Source of the DNA: Patiria pectinifera
Lineage: Eukaryota > Echinodermata > Asteroidea > Valvatida > Asterinidae
Assembly (NCBI GenBank): GCA_029964075.1
Contig: CM057147.1
Span: 21,783,513 to 21,847,512, forward strand
Length of the DNA stretch: 64,000 nt
Direction of reading: 5' to 3'
Part shown: in pieces, positions 11,834 to 22,229 of the stretch
How the letters are laid out: each line of letters begins with the position of its first letter
Position numbering within the stretch: position 1 is the first letter of the stretch
Notes under the pieces: generated by a model
The model's database searches: none
Seen by the model: the letters and a program-made list of their open reading frames with translations, nothing else
Told to the model about the DNA's origin: nothing
Position numbers and translations under genes: made by a program

Positions 11834-12830
11834 GGCCAAAAAAAAAAATAGTTCTGCTTCCGATTACATGCCTTTCAAAAACAGGCTTTTTTTTTTTGCC
11901 AATTTTTTTTATGCAGATTGAATGGGGGTATTCAATTATATGCGAAGTTTTAGCCTGAACTATTTCTATTGCACTACGAAAGCTATACACGAAATGGCAA
12001 CAAAAAGTGAGTAAAACCTACCTTTAATTATTGTCAATATATTTACGTTCGATAATTTCAAAAAATAATGGAAAATTCAGGCCGTTTGCACCATATGCAC
12101 AACGCTAGTCAAGACGCGGGGAGCTGGCCAAAACTCCGAGGTGTGTAATGCGTGCGTGTGTGGCGAGCGGCCCACCATGGGCCGTCAGAGCTGTTTTTAC
12201 CGTCAACAATTTCGGGAAACACGCGGCATGTATCACTCCAAATACGAGTAGTGCGATCTCAAAATGAACTCCTGAACACAGAAAATACATACACAGACAA
12301 GCTAGATCAATTCTGTAAATTAACTTGCAAAAATGTTCTTTCTCCATCGGTGTTTTCTTGGCATTTTTACGATGTCGAATCCGACCAGTTGACAGTGGCC
12401 TGCACTGTACTGATAGCGCGCTATCGGTCACATAGCTAGCTATGGACTGGTTACCGCATTTTCATTATGTCTTCTAAATTGGCCCCTGCGCGGCGCGGCG
12501 GGAACCAGTCGTCGCCACGTGATTATAGTCACCGTGCGTGACATCGAATTGCGAAGTAGTTATATCGCGAAGCGAATTTGTAATAACGGAGGTTTCTTTG
12601 AAAAAAAAGCGAATGTAAGTAAGAAAACAAATAAATACAAGCATTTTTGGATGCAAAAGGGTTGTTGAGAGGTATTTTGTGAAGACAGAAAAGACAGATT
12701 TTATTTGTATTTATTCATTTTTTTATTGTTTTTTTTATTTTTTTGGAATTGCCGATAAAATTGTTAGGGTCGCAGCCTAAAAATAGGGTCGGTCGGGTAA
12801 CCGGAAGCAGAACTATTCTTTTTTTTGGCC
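11834..12830. mobile_element. Harbinger-type non-autonomous element with GGCC-poly(A) termini
   Basis: The left end GGCCAAAAAAAAAAATAG followed by TTCTGCTTCCG is mirrored at the right end (12798-12830) in inverted orientation. A 3-bp direct repeat CAA (11831-11833 and 12831-12833) flanks it, fitting the TNA-type target of PIF/Harbinger elements. The middle (about 12090-12560) is GC-rich and CpG-containing compared with its surroundings. No transposase reading frame is seen. Confidence 0.65.
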
Positions 12831-12833
12831 CAA

Positions 12834-15420
12834 TGCATCAACCTTACGCTAGAATCATTCGTGGGTTTATCTCCATCCTAAATGCTGGAGATGTTTATCG
12901 TGAATTTCTTCCCGCATGTACACTCCCAGCAAGTTCTTATTAAAAAGGGGCCTATGGGTCATTCTTCAGTATCAAGTGTCTACTTTCATGTCCCGACACT
13001 TTAAGGCACTATAAATTGAAAAAATATAGAATGAAAATTAACTTTTTATGCAGTAAAATTAACTTAAACATGACTCCTATTAAGTATTATGTGCGGTGTT
13101 AAGAACTTTTTAAAATAATGGACAAGATGCTCAATCTTTGCAATACTCCTTCAAAACCCCCTCAAAATGCATGTCCCAGTGTATTTCTCAAAATGTACCT
13201 ACTGCCATAATTTGTAAAGTAATTAACAACTGAAAAGGTAATTATACCTCCAAAAGCCAAGTAATATAATAATTGTCATTTCCGTCACAAAAGGTGTGAC
13301 GGATATGACTTTTGCTTTTTTTTCACAATCAATATTTCTTTGGGCCGTATTATTAAGGAACCCAGCATTATTTCCTGTAGAAAACTATACTTCACATCAC
13401 CACTTCAATACAATAGAGTCTAAAATAACAAAGAGATATGTTGCAAGGATTAATGAAGTCCCTGAAAGCCATCAGCCCTGTTTCTGGTGCATAATAATTG
13501 TCAATTATCAGATTGATCTTCGATCAGGCCAATTAAATATGTTGAACACTTCAAGTGATTCAACATGGGAAAATGCACATATTATGACGTACGTGAGTAA
13601 CCACTAGCTTAAACTGTCACTTCCTTAACATGCTCAAAATCCAACATGTTTAAATAGGATTATTTGAAAATCTTAGATCTGCGGTTTATGCAAAAGGTAC
13701 GTTGATGCGATTGCAAAACCCGCGCTTTGTGAACATGGTGAATGCACATCGCCATGATCGCAACCTTGGTAATACGATTCTTTCCCTGTTAAATACTCAC
13801 GACCAGGCCATGAACTTCTTGCAGTTTTTCAGGGGTTAAGAAAATCGAGTTGACGGCGGACGCACTGAACCAAATTAGCAGAGATACAACTATGAAAACA
13901 TCCAGAGAAAGTGACCCAACATGGCGACGACACTTGCGAGACGGGCTTGAGTACAGCATACAGGGTCTTTTCATGGTCACATGTACATGTGCATGCAGCA
14001 CTGACGTGACAACAAACCGCCACGTGTGAATTGTAACCATTCATTTTGCACCTGTCAGTGTCACAAAACAACACCACCTGTAATGCGCCATCACGTGGGC
14101 AAACGTCATACCTTGGGAATTTTCGTAAACGTTGGTTTCGTTTGGAAGATTTAGCTTTCACTTCCAGCGATGTTATTTTGTCACTTTCGAGATATACTGG
14201 TATCGGTCTTTGTTTTGCTTTGAAAAAAATGTTTTTTGTTGACAGTCCAAATGTTATGACATGCTTGTATCGGACATGTAATTAGTTGTGGAAATGATTA
14301 CGACACTGCGTCCGCAGCTAGTCCGAAATTTCGGAAACGCCACTCTCGAAGTTTGTTTAGAGGGCGCTGTTAAAGTTACCGGTACAAATTTTTTAACATA
14401 GACTTGGTGGCAGAATTACCCCCTTAGAGATTGACCCCTGAATACCAAAAATGCTACCTCAAAATGAAAAAAAGTAGAACAAAGTTCCCTAAGAACAGTG
14501 TAAAGATTATGTATGTATATGTATGATATCCTGGGCAAATAGCAGAGCTGCAGCTCAGTCCATTATTTTTTTACCAAATTGTGGTAAACGCAAGAAATGT
14601 GGCCTACAGAACCGAAATTGGCTAAGACTAGAGTCATTTGAGGGTACTCACCCTCAGGTGCAGTTCTACGGGGGAGTCAGGGAGCACCCAAACTTTTGTC
14701 GAGACCCCCCCCCCCCCATTAAAAAAACAAAAAAATTCCGTACAAAAAGACAGTAGCAAATGTTAGAATTCAGGTGATGTCACATTCGAACGGTCTCCCC
14801 CAAAATAGTTGTGAGCAGGGGCCATGAATTGTACTGTACACTATTAGGTAATGTGCACGATTGTAGGATTTTATCGGCACTCCCCTGGGCACTCCCCATT
14901 GAATATATGTACAAGCAAAGGAAGATACTTATTATTAAATTTGGGTTTGATTATTTTGCTTGAGTACTTTCCATTAGCCATGATATCTACTTGGAAACAT
15001 TGGGATTCTGTAACCAAGAAATTAAGCGTGACACAATGAAATAAGCCAGAGGAAAAATGGTCAATCTTTCATTCTTTCAATAATTTGACTGAAACAAGTA
15101 AATTGGGTCAGATCTACATGTATTTAATATAAAATTTGCCAATGAAAATACAATTTTATTAAAAGTTCAAAAGAGTTCATTTCTAACATCATGTTGCCAG
15201 AAAACTAGAACATTTATAAAATAGAAAGTCTGATTCACTTTAAACACCGCATCTACTTTAATAATTCGCCATTGGAAATGTAGTGTTTAAAAATCTGAAA
15301 GAAGCGACTGTCAATATTTGACTCAAGTCATAAAAATCCAAAATTTACAGCATATAAATTCTGATCAGTTAAGTATATGGTGTACATGTATTTTAAATGA
15401 CAAAAACAACTACATTGGTG
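12834..15420. other. No gene seen; two more GC-rich islets and a poly-C run
   Basis: About 13680-14170 is CpG-richer than its surroundings but has no convincing exon on either strand. A run of C at 14705-14718 makes a low-complexity ORF. Otherwise AT-rich. Confidence 0.5.
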
Positions 15421-15424
15421 AATC

Positions 15425-15790
15425 ATATAATAATAAAATAAAATAAAATAATAATAATACCGGTGCTTTATAGCGCAGTTCCAAATTAATGATCAATGCG
15501 CTTTACAAACAAAAACAAAGAAACATAAACAGATACATTGAAAGAGTAAATCACATAAGAGATCAGGCAAACAGGTGTGTTTTGAGGAGGCTTCTGAATG
15601 TTTGTGGGCTAGGAGCCAGTCTGATGGTTGATGGGAGATCATTCCACAATCTAGGGGCACAGATAGAGAGCGACCTCTCCGCAACCATCCTTTGGCCCCA
15701 AGGCACCACGAGCCGGGTTGTGTCTGTGGCAGAGCGTAATCCGGGTCGTGAAGGTTTGTAGAATGAAATGCTGTTTGATATCCACATCAT
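15425..15790 (-). mobile_element. L2/CR1-type LINE 3' end
   Basis: On the minus strand the C-terminal end of a LINE ORF is readable (RSATDTTRLVVPWGQR, APRLWNDLPSTIRLAPS, FRSLLKTHLFA, then stop). This LWNSLP..IR.A.....FK..LK..LF pattern is shared with the long LINE at 51-54 kb. It is followed by a GCGCTATAAAGCACCGG stem-like 3' end and a (TTA/TTTTA)n tail, as in L2-group LINEs. The rest is 5'-truncated. Confidence 0.85.
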
Positions 15791-16238
15791 CTACGTTCAT
15801 ACCAACATCCATGACAGAAAACCTTATCGCATTTGCATAAATAATCTCTCAACAAGGCAAATTTGCACTTCACTGTAACACACATTGTTTTGAAGTTCAA
15901 ATGTATTTCACTCTCGAAGGTTATACGAAATGACAAGAACACTTCTAAATTGTATATAAATTCTTTGGAAGATTTGGCAACTTAAAAACAAAGGGAATAG
16001 AAATTCATCTTGATGTTTTATAATTACACATTTGCACTCAGATGAATACATCATGCCTTTCATGATTGCATGTGCTGTCCAAATCTGATCTCAGATTATC
16101 GTGATCATGATTAATCCTACATATGCTTCATAAGACTCATTTGACCAATTAAAATGTTTCTATTTCATGTTTCTCATTTACGATAAGAAGCAATGAAATA
16201 CACTTTTTGTATAATCCTAATGACTGCAACTTTCTTAA

Positions 16239-17126
16239 AAGGTACATATGATTATTTGCTTCTTGTGCCTTAACTTTCGTTTGAAGGAACAAAATTGCTA
16301 CAAATCTTAAAGGGAATATACAACATTTGCAAACATCGAAAAATAAAACTACCAAGTTTTTGCGAAATACCTTAATAGGATGTTGGTAAATGACAGTCTA
16401 AAGCATCCTGTAAAAGTATGGCACCTGGTATACTGTCATTTTCAAGAAAAGTGGTATTTTTGTATCAATTTCCAACACTGATCGGCTGATCAGCGTTGGA
16501 AACAACTGGCTTTTTTTCAAATACTGGCCCCAATTGACCATTGCACTTGTTTGCAATCAATTACAAACCTATGAACGGGTACGGGCCAGCTAGACTGGTT
16601 CCCTGACCTTACAATTCCCCAATGTATGTAAACTGCTCTGTTTCTTCTTATATGGAATCAGGGGACCAGACTACGGGAAAATGATCGTTTTTCTTGGTTT
16701 TTATAGCATTTTCGAACCCAAAACCTCCAAAAAGTCAGTGTAACTATATTTGCTTTATATTTCCAACCCCCCAATTCCATCCATTTCTGAAAATTACAGC
16801 AAAAGCAAATGATGTATATTCCCTTTAAGCAGGGTGCATGACAACTAACCTGTTGAAGGTTGATTGGATACATTTTAAGAAAACCGAGAAAATATATTCA
16901 CTTTTTTAGGGCGTCTTGTAACCGGATTCCATTGCAAATGCATAATGTGAAAATGTGCCACGGACACCTCTTTCGAAACCACCTCAGTTTTCATCCACAC
17001 GATACAATTTCAGCAGGAATATTTTCACAGGGTATTTCAGTGGTACCAGTCCTACCTTGACTTTGAGCAGAGTTTTTGTCATTAAATCAATGCTTCTCCA
17101 GGTAATTGCAAATGATTCACATAGCT
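16239..17126. mobile_element. TTAA-flanked MITE (piggyBac-like), outer member of a nested pair
   Basis: TTAA at 16235-16238 and at 17127-17130 flanks a sequence whose ends are inverted: AAGGTACATATGATTATTTG at the left and GCAAATGATTCACATAGCT at the right. A second copy without the inner insertion lies at 49807-50158. TTAA duplication is typical of piggyBac transposition; there is no transposase ORF. Confidence 0.65.
16311..16824. mobile_element. TTAA-flanked MITE (piggyBac-like), inserted in the outer MITE
   Basis: Starts AGGGAATATACAACATTTGC and ends in the near inverse GCAAATGATGTATATTCCCT, flanked by TTAA at 16307-16310 and 16825-16828. The empty site is preserved in the other outer-family copy: AATCTTAAGTAGGGTGC near 49878, against AATCTTAA[element]TTAAGCAGGGTGC here. 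This proves the ends and the TTAA duplication. A shorter sibling lies at 32633-32995. Confidence 0.85.
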
Positions 17127-17533
17127 TTAAGTTAACAGTGTTTCAATTTTAACTGTGAATGTACATTGGTCCAGTAAATAATACGTTCAGGTACTGTTGT
17201 CCACGAAATTTTCACAAAAAATTTGAGCCCTGCTAACGAACTCATTGAACACAGCACGATATGACAATAGCTTGTACTTGGACAAATAGTCTTTTTGATT
17301 TCAGTAAAACATTTTAAAAAAATTCATGTTTACATAATAAAATATGTATATTTCATTATTAATTTAGAGCACAAAATTGTATCATGACAAGTTACAATTT
17401 ATGAGTACTGATTTTAATAATGAGTTATTATTATTTTTTTTGAAATACAGCACTGTCTCGTTATTTTGTTACAATTTCCATATTATAATAATGCAATATA
17501 TTTTATAATGCCCATACTCAGTTTCCCTCTCGG

Positions 17534-17539
17534 TTTATT
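17534..17539 (-). promoter_or_regulatory. Polyadenylation signal AATAAA of the PhnD-like gene
   Basis: Minus-strand AATAAA lies 17 nt after the TAA stop (17558-17556), which implies a very short 3' UTR. The sequence alone does not show that it is used. Confidence 0.5.
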
Positions 17540-17555
17540 GGAACATTTGTTTTGT

Positions 17556-20500
17556 TTATTTTAACAAACCTTGGTACTGATCCAGTGTAACCGGCACAAA
17601 TTTGGATACCATGTATTGGTTCAGTTGAGCTTGCCATTTGGGGTCGAGATGCATGTTGAGAAGATACCTGGTGATAGATGTCTTGAGATCCTCTGAGGAA
17701 AAAAATGACCAAAGAAAATTCAAATCGAGACGAGCAAAATGGTGGTTAATTTAAACGCAGACTCAGAATGGCAGGCTATTGCAGGCCGTTTACAGTCTGA
17801 TACTAGCAAGCGTGTAGATTGTCAGCTGGCAAGCGCGAAGATTGTCAGATCTACCTATGACGCAGGGTTCAACATAATTCAAATATTTACAGGCGTACTA
17901 AATTATGAGGCCCCTGAATGTCCTCATGTACACGTGTCAGGTCAGATCTTCTGTTTAAATGGTGGTCTGACTGTCTGAGGTACTTCCCTCTTCCACACAA
18001 CAAATATGTTTACGCAAGGTATGTATCACTAATTTTATTCAGTATTCATAAGATGGAATTTTGCATTGGGGTGATGTAAATCAAATTAGGTTTTGCCCTT
18101 CACCGATGTATAAACACTGTATACTCAGTGTGTTACCTCCCGAGTGAAAGTTGGAAAAAATCACTTGGGTAGGACTCCAACCCATGACCTCCTGCTTTCT
18201 AGTGCAGATGTCTTACCACTCAACCACTGAGCTAAATGGGATCGGTTGGCTGGTTTGAATCTGATGTACATAGCAGCGGAGACCGCATTAACTATTCATA
18301 ACATGGAATTTTGCGTTGGGGTGATGTAGATCAAATGAGGCTTTGCCCTTTACCGTTGTTTTCCAAATTTCACTCAGGAGGTAACACACTCATACAGTGT
18401 TTATACGTCGGAAAGGGCAAAACCTAATTTGATTTGAGTTTTATTCAGCATGCAGAGTCCGTGTTCGACTCATGCGCGATGTTACATGGGTTCGAACCTC
18501 GACAGGGGACACGGTGCTGGTGTTCTTGGGCAAGATACATTACTACCATTGCCTCTCTCCATCCAGGAGTATTAATGAGTACCTGTGGGGGTGCAGACCA
18601 GACACTGCTGATTTCAAGCAGTTCTGCAGAAAATTGTTCTCATGGCATGCTGAACAGGGGTAATAAGTTTGAGCAATCCGAGAGTGTTGTATAAGAGTGC
18701 TGTATAAACACCACACTATGATCATCTAATATCTTAACATCAGCGCAAGGTGTTCTAGAGTTCCACCCAACCCTTTTCATTAAGGGGGAGTAGTTTGTCA
18801 CAGAGTCCACTGTACCTACCAGGTAATTCTGAGTTGACCACCCCAGGGTAGACAGGCAAAGGTCCCCATGTGGTGATGACATGAAGCTTGTCCCTCAGCT
18901 CAGGATGGGCCTTCATCTGTAAGGCTAGGGTGTTGGAGTCGATGCCTGTACCGTCTGCTGTCTTATCAAGGATCATCTGGATGGACTTCAGATGGGAACC
19001 TGGGCAGGATTTTTTAAAAAAAGTTTTGACGAGACGGAAATTATCCTTTTTTATATTGGATTTGTTTGCCCTTCGACGACATCTTTTGTAAACACTGTAC
19101 ACTCAGTGTTGTCTGAGGGCTTAGCTGGGGGGAACTTGAACTAATGAGTTGAGTCTTCACAGATGTTTGTCTTACCTGACTGGATAATTTGACCAAAGAA
19201 ACTGGCCTTGGTCTCTCCTATCTTTTCAAGTTCTCGATGGGTAATCCCGAATCCGCTCAGTGAATGGGCGTCGTTGTAGGCCCAAACAGATCCACGTAGG
19301 TCCTCAAACACTTTATATCTATCACTGAAACATAATCAATACAATTATGATTAGTATTGAATCATTGACATAGTATCAGTGGTGGGCCCCCCGGGGGGGG
19401 AGGGGGGGGAATGTCAAATATGTGGAAGACAGTGTTGTCGTGGAGACACTCACAAGCAGTGCTGTAGCACAGTCCATCACAATTCCATCAAAAGTAAATC
19501 ACACGTCCTGTCACAAGCCCAGTCACAGGTAACGATACCAAACAAATGGTTTTGCCATGTGCTGTTCCTTGGCTAGACTTTTAATGGGCTCCGTGTAATG
19601 GGCTCCGTGTGCACGTTTTTACCTCTTTTGAGAGCTCCTTGGATGGGACACACAGCGTGCGCGTACTGTACTGTTCGCGCGTGAAGTAGGCACGACTTCC
19701 TGAATGTGCAAAAGGAGACTAATCCCCGCCTCCAACAACTTTGGATTCATTCGAAATACGCAGTGGATGGATCGGGAACCAGTCTAGGGCACCCCAACTC
19801 TCCATTTCTGGCCGTTGATGGGGTACTTGTGCACAGAACCCATAGACTGAAAGACTTGACACAAGTCTATCACAAGCCATCCCACCCCTGACCAAGTCAC
19901 AAGTTATTCCAATGAACCTTGACAAAGGCATTCCTTTGTTACCGTTCATCCCGTGACTCGTGACCGGACTTCAAAACTGAAACATGATTTACTTGTGATA
20001 GACTCGATTTAATACTTGGGTGTCGTTATAGACGAAATATGAAGTTGGGGCCAACATTTTTAATATAAAAGGAAAACAGTTTCGTCTAAACCGGGTTTGT
20101 TGACTAGAATTCGTGATTATGTTCCCAAAACTGTATTTACTGTATGGGGAGGAAGGTACGCATATCTCACGACAATATTCTCAACAAGTGTCTGAAAAGA
20201 GCCGCACGGACAATCCTTAAATACACCTCCTTCAGCCCTTCATGGCATAAGTTTGCTGGACTAAATTGGGTTCCTTTTTCTGAAAGAGTTAAGTTAGAAA
20301 ATGCTTTTCTTGTTGCCACATGAATTTTGATTGAAAATCACCATATCGTAAGAATTTACCTACCAGTTGTCTTTGTTGACTACGACGTTTGTATAATACA
20401 CCGGGAGGTCACTGCTGTGCGAGTTGATATATGCAGGAGCAACACCGAGCAGTGCGGCCTTGCTGCTCGGCTTGCAGAACATGCGTTCAAATGTCGGTGC

Positions 20501-21177
20501 GCATACAAATCCTGAAGTTAAAGATGTTACAAAAATGTTACAAAACAATTGGAAAATCTACATTTGCGTTTACAGTATTGACTCCGTGCCCTGACAGCGA
20601 AAGGCACTTTTTATATAACTGACATATAGATCCTTGTCATTTGATTGGTGGAACTCATATCACGTGATATTCATTATTGCTCCCATTCACGCCAGGGCTC
20701 AAAAAGTCCCATTCGCCCATGGTGAATGGTATTTACTATTCAACAGGTAGGGTCGTCTTTGTTCCATGGCGCGGTATTTGTGTGCAAAATTGCATGCTGG
20801 TGTGAGCGTTGAGCGTTGCGCATATTGTTGCCAAGAGCCAGTAGCTACAGAGTTTTGTTCAAACATTTCATGAATGGGTGGTCTCTGGAAGAGAGAAATA
20901 CATCACAAGAAATACTTTTGATTCGTTTCGCATGTTTTTCTACACTCAAGAGCCAAGTCTGATCCTTGCCTATATCAGCATCCCCTGTTGTGAATGGGTC
21001 AATGCGGTCATCCGGGGGACCAGACCACCGGCTCTCGCACATGAGGTAGACATAGCAATTCAACTTCTCTTCCAAGTATTCCTTCAGTGTCTCAAAGTAC
21101 TCCAGAGGGATGCTGGGAACGAGGTAGGTGATAAGACGCAGCGTCCGTGGGCACTCTTGTTCTTGGTGACTGGTCAT
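17556..21177 (-). CDS. PhnD-like (phosphonate/phosphite-binding, periplasmic-binding-protein fold) protein, five exons
   Basis: Exons by frame and splice motifs: 21177-20970, 20511-20364, 19324-19176, 18999-18820, 17692-17556. They sum to 822 nt = 273 residues plus stop with every phase matching. Order of motifs: LRLITYLVPSIPLEYFETLK with LEEKLNCYVYLM (first beta-alpha-beta of the PhnD fold); SRWSGPPDDRI; GDADI|GFVCAPTFERM; VVVNKD; FEDLRGSVWAYNDAHSLSG; GSHLKSIQMILDKTADGTGI then DSNTLAL; PELRDKLHVITTWGPLPVYP; ITRYLLNMHLDPKWQ. SGS/GSH....I..V....AD..GIDS is the ligand-cleft signature of the PhnD/SsuA-like Phosphonate-bd family. In bacteria these proteins feed an ABC importer. Here there is no signal peptide and no permease gene nearby, so a soluble cytosolic role is inferred; the ligand is unknown. 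Canonical introns holding resident SINEs and a LINE scrap argue against bacterial contamination. Intron 1 appears to use a GC donor. 5' UTR exons are unknown. Confidence 0.85.
18043..18438 (-). mobile_element. tRNA-Ser-derived SINE, full copy with inverted 5' segment
   Basis: Lies in intron 4 of the PhnD-like gene, flanked by a 10-bp direct repeat TTTTATTCAG (18033-18042, 18439-18448). On the minus strand the tRNA-like head reads AGCTCAGTGGTTGAGTGG, then TGCACTAGAAAGCAG and GGGTTGGAGTCC. The CTAGAAA anticodon loop equals that of tRNA-Ser(AGA) but there is no long variable arm. The body ends CAAAATTCCATCTTATGAAT. At its right side (18290-18438) a tail segment is joined to an inverted body segment, giving fold-back ends. 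A pol III A box and B box are recognisable. Confidence 0.8.
18455..18718 (+). mobile_element. tRNA-derived SINE, second family (copy 1)
   Basis: Begins in a degenerate tRNA-like head (GGGTTCGAACCTCG B box). It continues with the conserved core TTGGGCAAGATACATTACTA and CCTCTCTCCATCCAGGAGTA, a CATGGCATGCTGAACAGGGG segment and a 3' AGAGTGCTGTATAAACACC tail resembling an L2 3' end. Full copies on the minus strand lie at 39979-40262 and 48215-48362. Confidence 0.75.
19583..19866 (-). repeat. Dispersed repeat family R1, copy 1 (inverted relative to the others)
   Basis: Shares GGGAACCAGTCTAGG, TCTCC.TTTCTGGCCGTTGA and GTACTTGTGC blocks with the copies at 35935-36272 and 46019-46286. No coding or tRNA-like part and no clear terminal repeats. 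It lies in intron 2 of the PhnD-like gene. Confidence 0.7.
20040..20322 (+). mobile_element. LINE ORF2 C-terminal scrap
   Basis: The plus-strand reading NILNKCLKRAARTILKYTS and WHKFAGLNWVPFSERVKLEN is the post-RT LQKRAARII....W..L.WLPF..R signature of Jockey/CR1-group LINEs. It is antisense in intron 2 of the PhnD-like gene and ends near the exon 2 donor side. Heavily truncated. Confidence 0.7.
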
Positions 21178-21429
21178 AGTGCAGATTTAGGGCTGTAGTT
21201 TATATCACCTTTAGGCAGAAAAAAAAACAAAGCAGGTGTAATAAAGTCATTGCATTTTATCACAAGTTATCTATCTAATATTGTGCTTATAATTATATAG
21301 CACTTTATTTTTCTAGACTCTCCATAGACATTGTACAGACATTTTGCTAGACTCTCCATAGTCAAGACTTTGTACAAATTTTTTTTACAATCTCCGACCA
21401 TCTGACCATACTAATTAGGATGGAACGTC

Positions 21430-22220
21430 GTATTATCGCGGCACTTATCACGTTTCTCGTTCGGAATAGAGATTGCCCACTAACCCTCCAGAATTGTCCT
21501 GTCTTATGTGTAGTATAACTCTTCCTTTTTAAATTAATATAAAAAAATCTGACGGGCGGTGTGGTTTATTACGTGTACGATGCCTGTGAAAATAGACATG
21601 CGCGGCATGTGCGAACGGAGGTGGGCTCCCTATTATCGCGGTATGCGGGAAGTGGTTTTCATAATGATCCCAACTTTTTTGTTCATAATTTATCTTTGAC
21701 CAAAACACCCCCAGAATAAAGTCTGAAATTTTCCCTGTAACGTTCAAGTTGATTAAAGACAAAATGTCTGCAGGATGATTTCTTAAGACCCTGCCCTTCC
21801 CCCGAAAGGAGAACACAAATCCCTGAGGCAAGTCTACTGATCGGCGATTGAGGGCGCTATTCACTTTATACGGTGTGCCATTTTATTTTCGCTAACGCCC
21901 GGTGCTTATTTTGATCCCGTAAAAGTTGTTACGATTTCGCGCTGGACAGAGCGCAATTAAAGATTTATGTTAAAATATAAACGGTACCTTTTAGCAGACA
22001 TGGTGAGGGAAAATTTTGCAAGTTTTGGAAAACGTTAATATTTATTAAAAGCGTTAAAAGTCCCGAAAGACACAACATTTTTTAATTGTCCTTTTTATAC
22101 AACTCGGTAGAAAATCCTTGATGACTGGTGAACTGGATAAAAATCGCCACTTGAAGGAGTTTTGACACTGTAAAAAGAGAAATTTCCCATGCCGCGATAA
22201 TAGGGATGCCGCGATAATAC
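21430..22220. mobile_element. Non-autonomous DNA element with GTATTATCGCGGCA termini
   Basis: Perfect 14-bp inverted ends GTATTATCGCGGCA (21430-21443) and TGCCGCGATAATAC (22207-22220). Further subterminal copies of TATTATCGCGG occur at 21631 and, inverted, at about 22189-22200. It has interrupted a local array of AGACTCTCCATAGACATTGT units whose pieces lie on both sides (21310-21400 and 22240-22290). No transposase is seen and the superfamily is not assigned. Confidence 0.6.
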
Positions 22221-22229
22221 TAGGGAGTC

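Noticed and set aside
17739-17978. 79-codon plus-strand ORF starting MVVNLNADSE
   Set aside because: No domain signature; it lies in intron 4 of the PhnD-like gene on the opposite strand.
17556-21177. Bacterial contamination as the source of the PhnD-like sequence
   Set aside because: The coding sequence is split by four introns with proper borders and phases that contain the same SINE families as the rest of the window.
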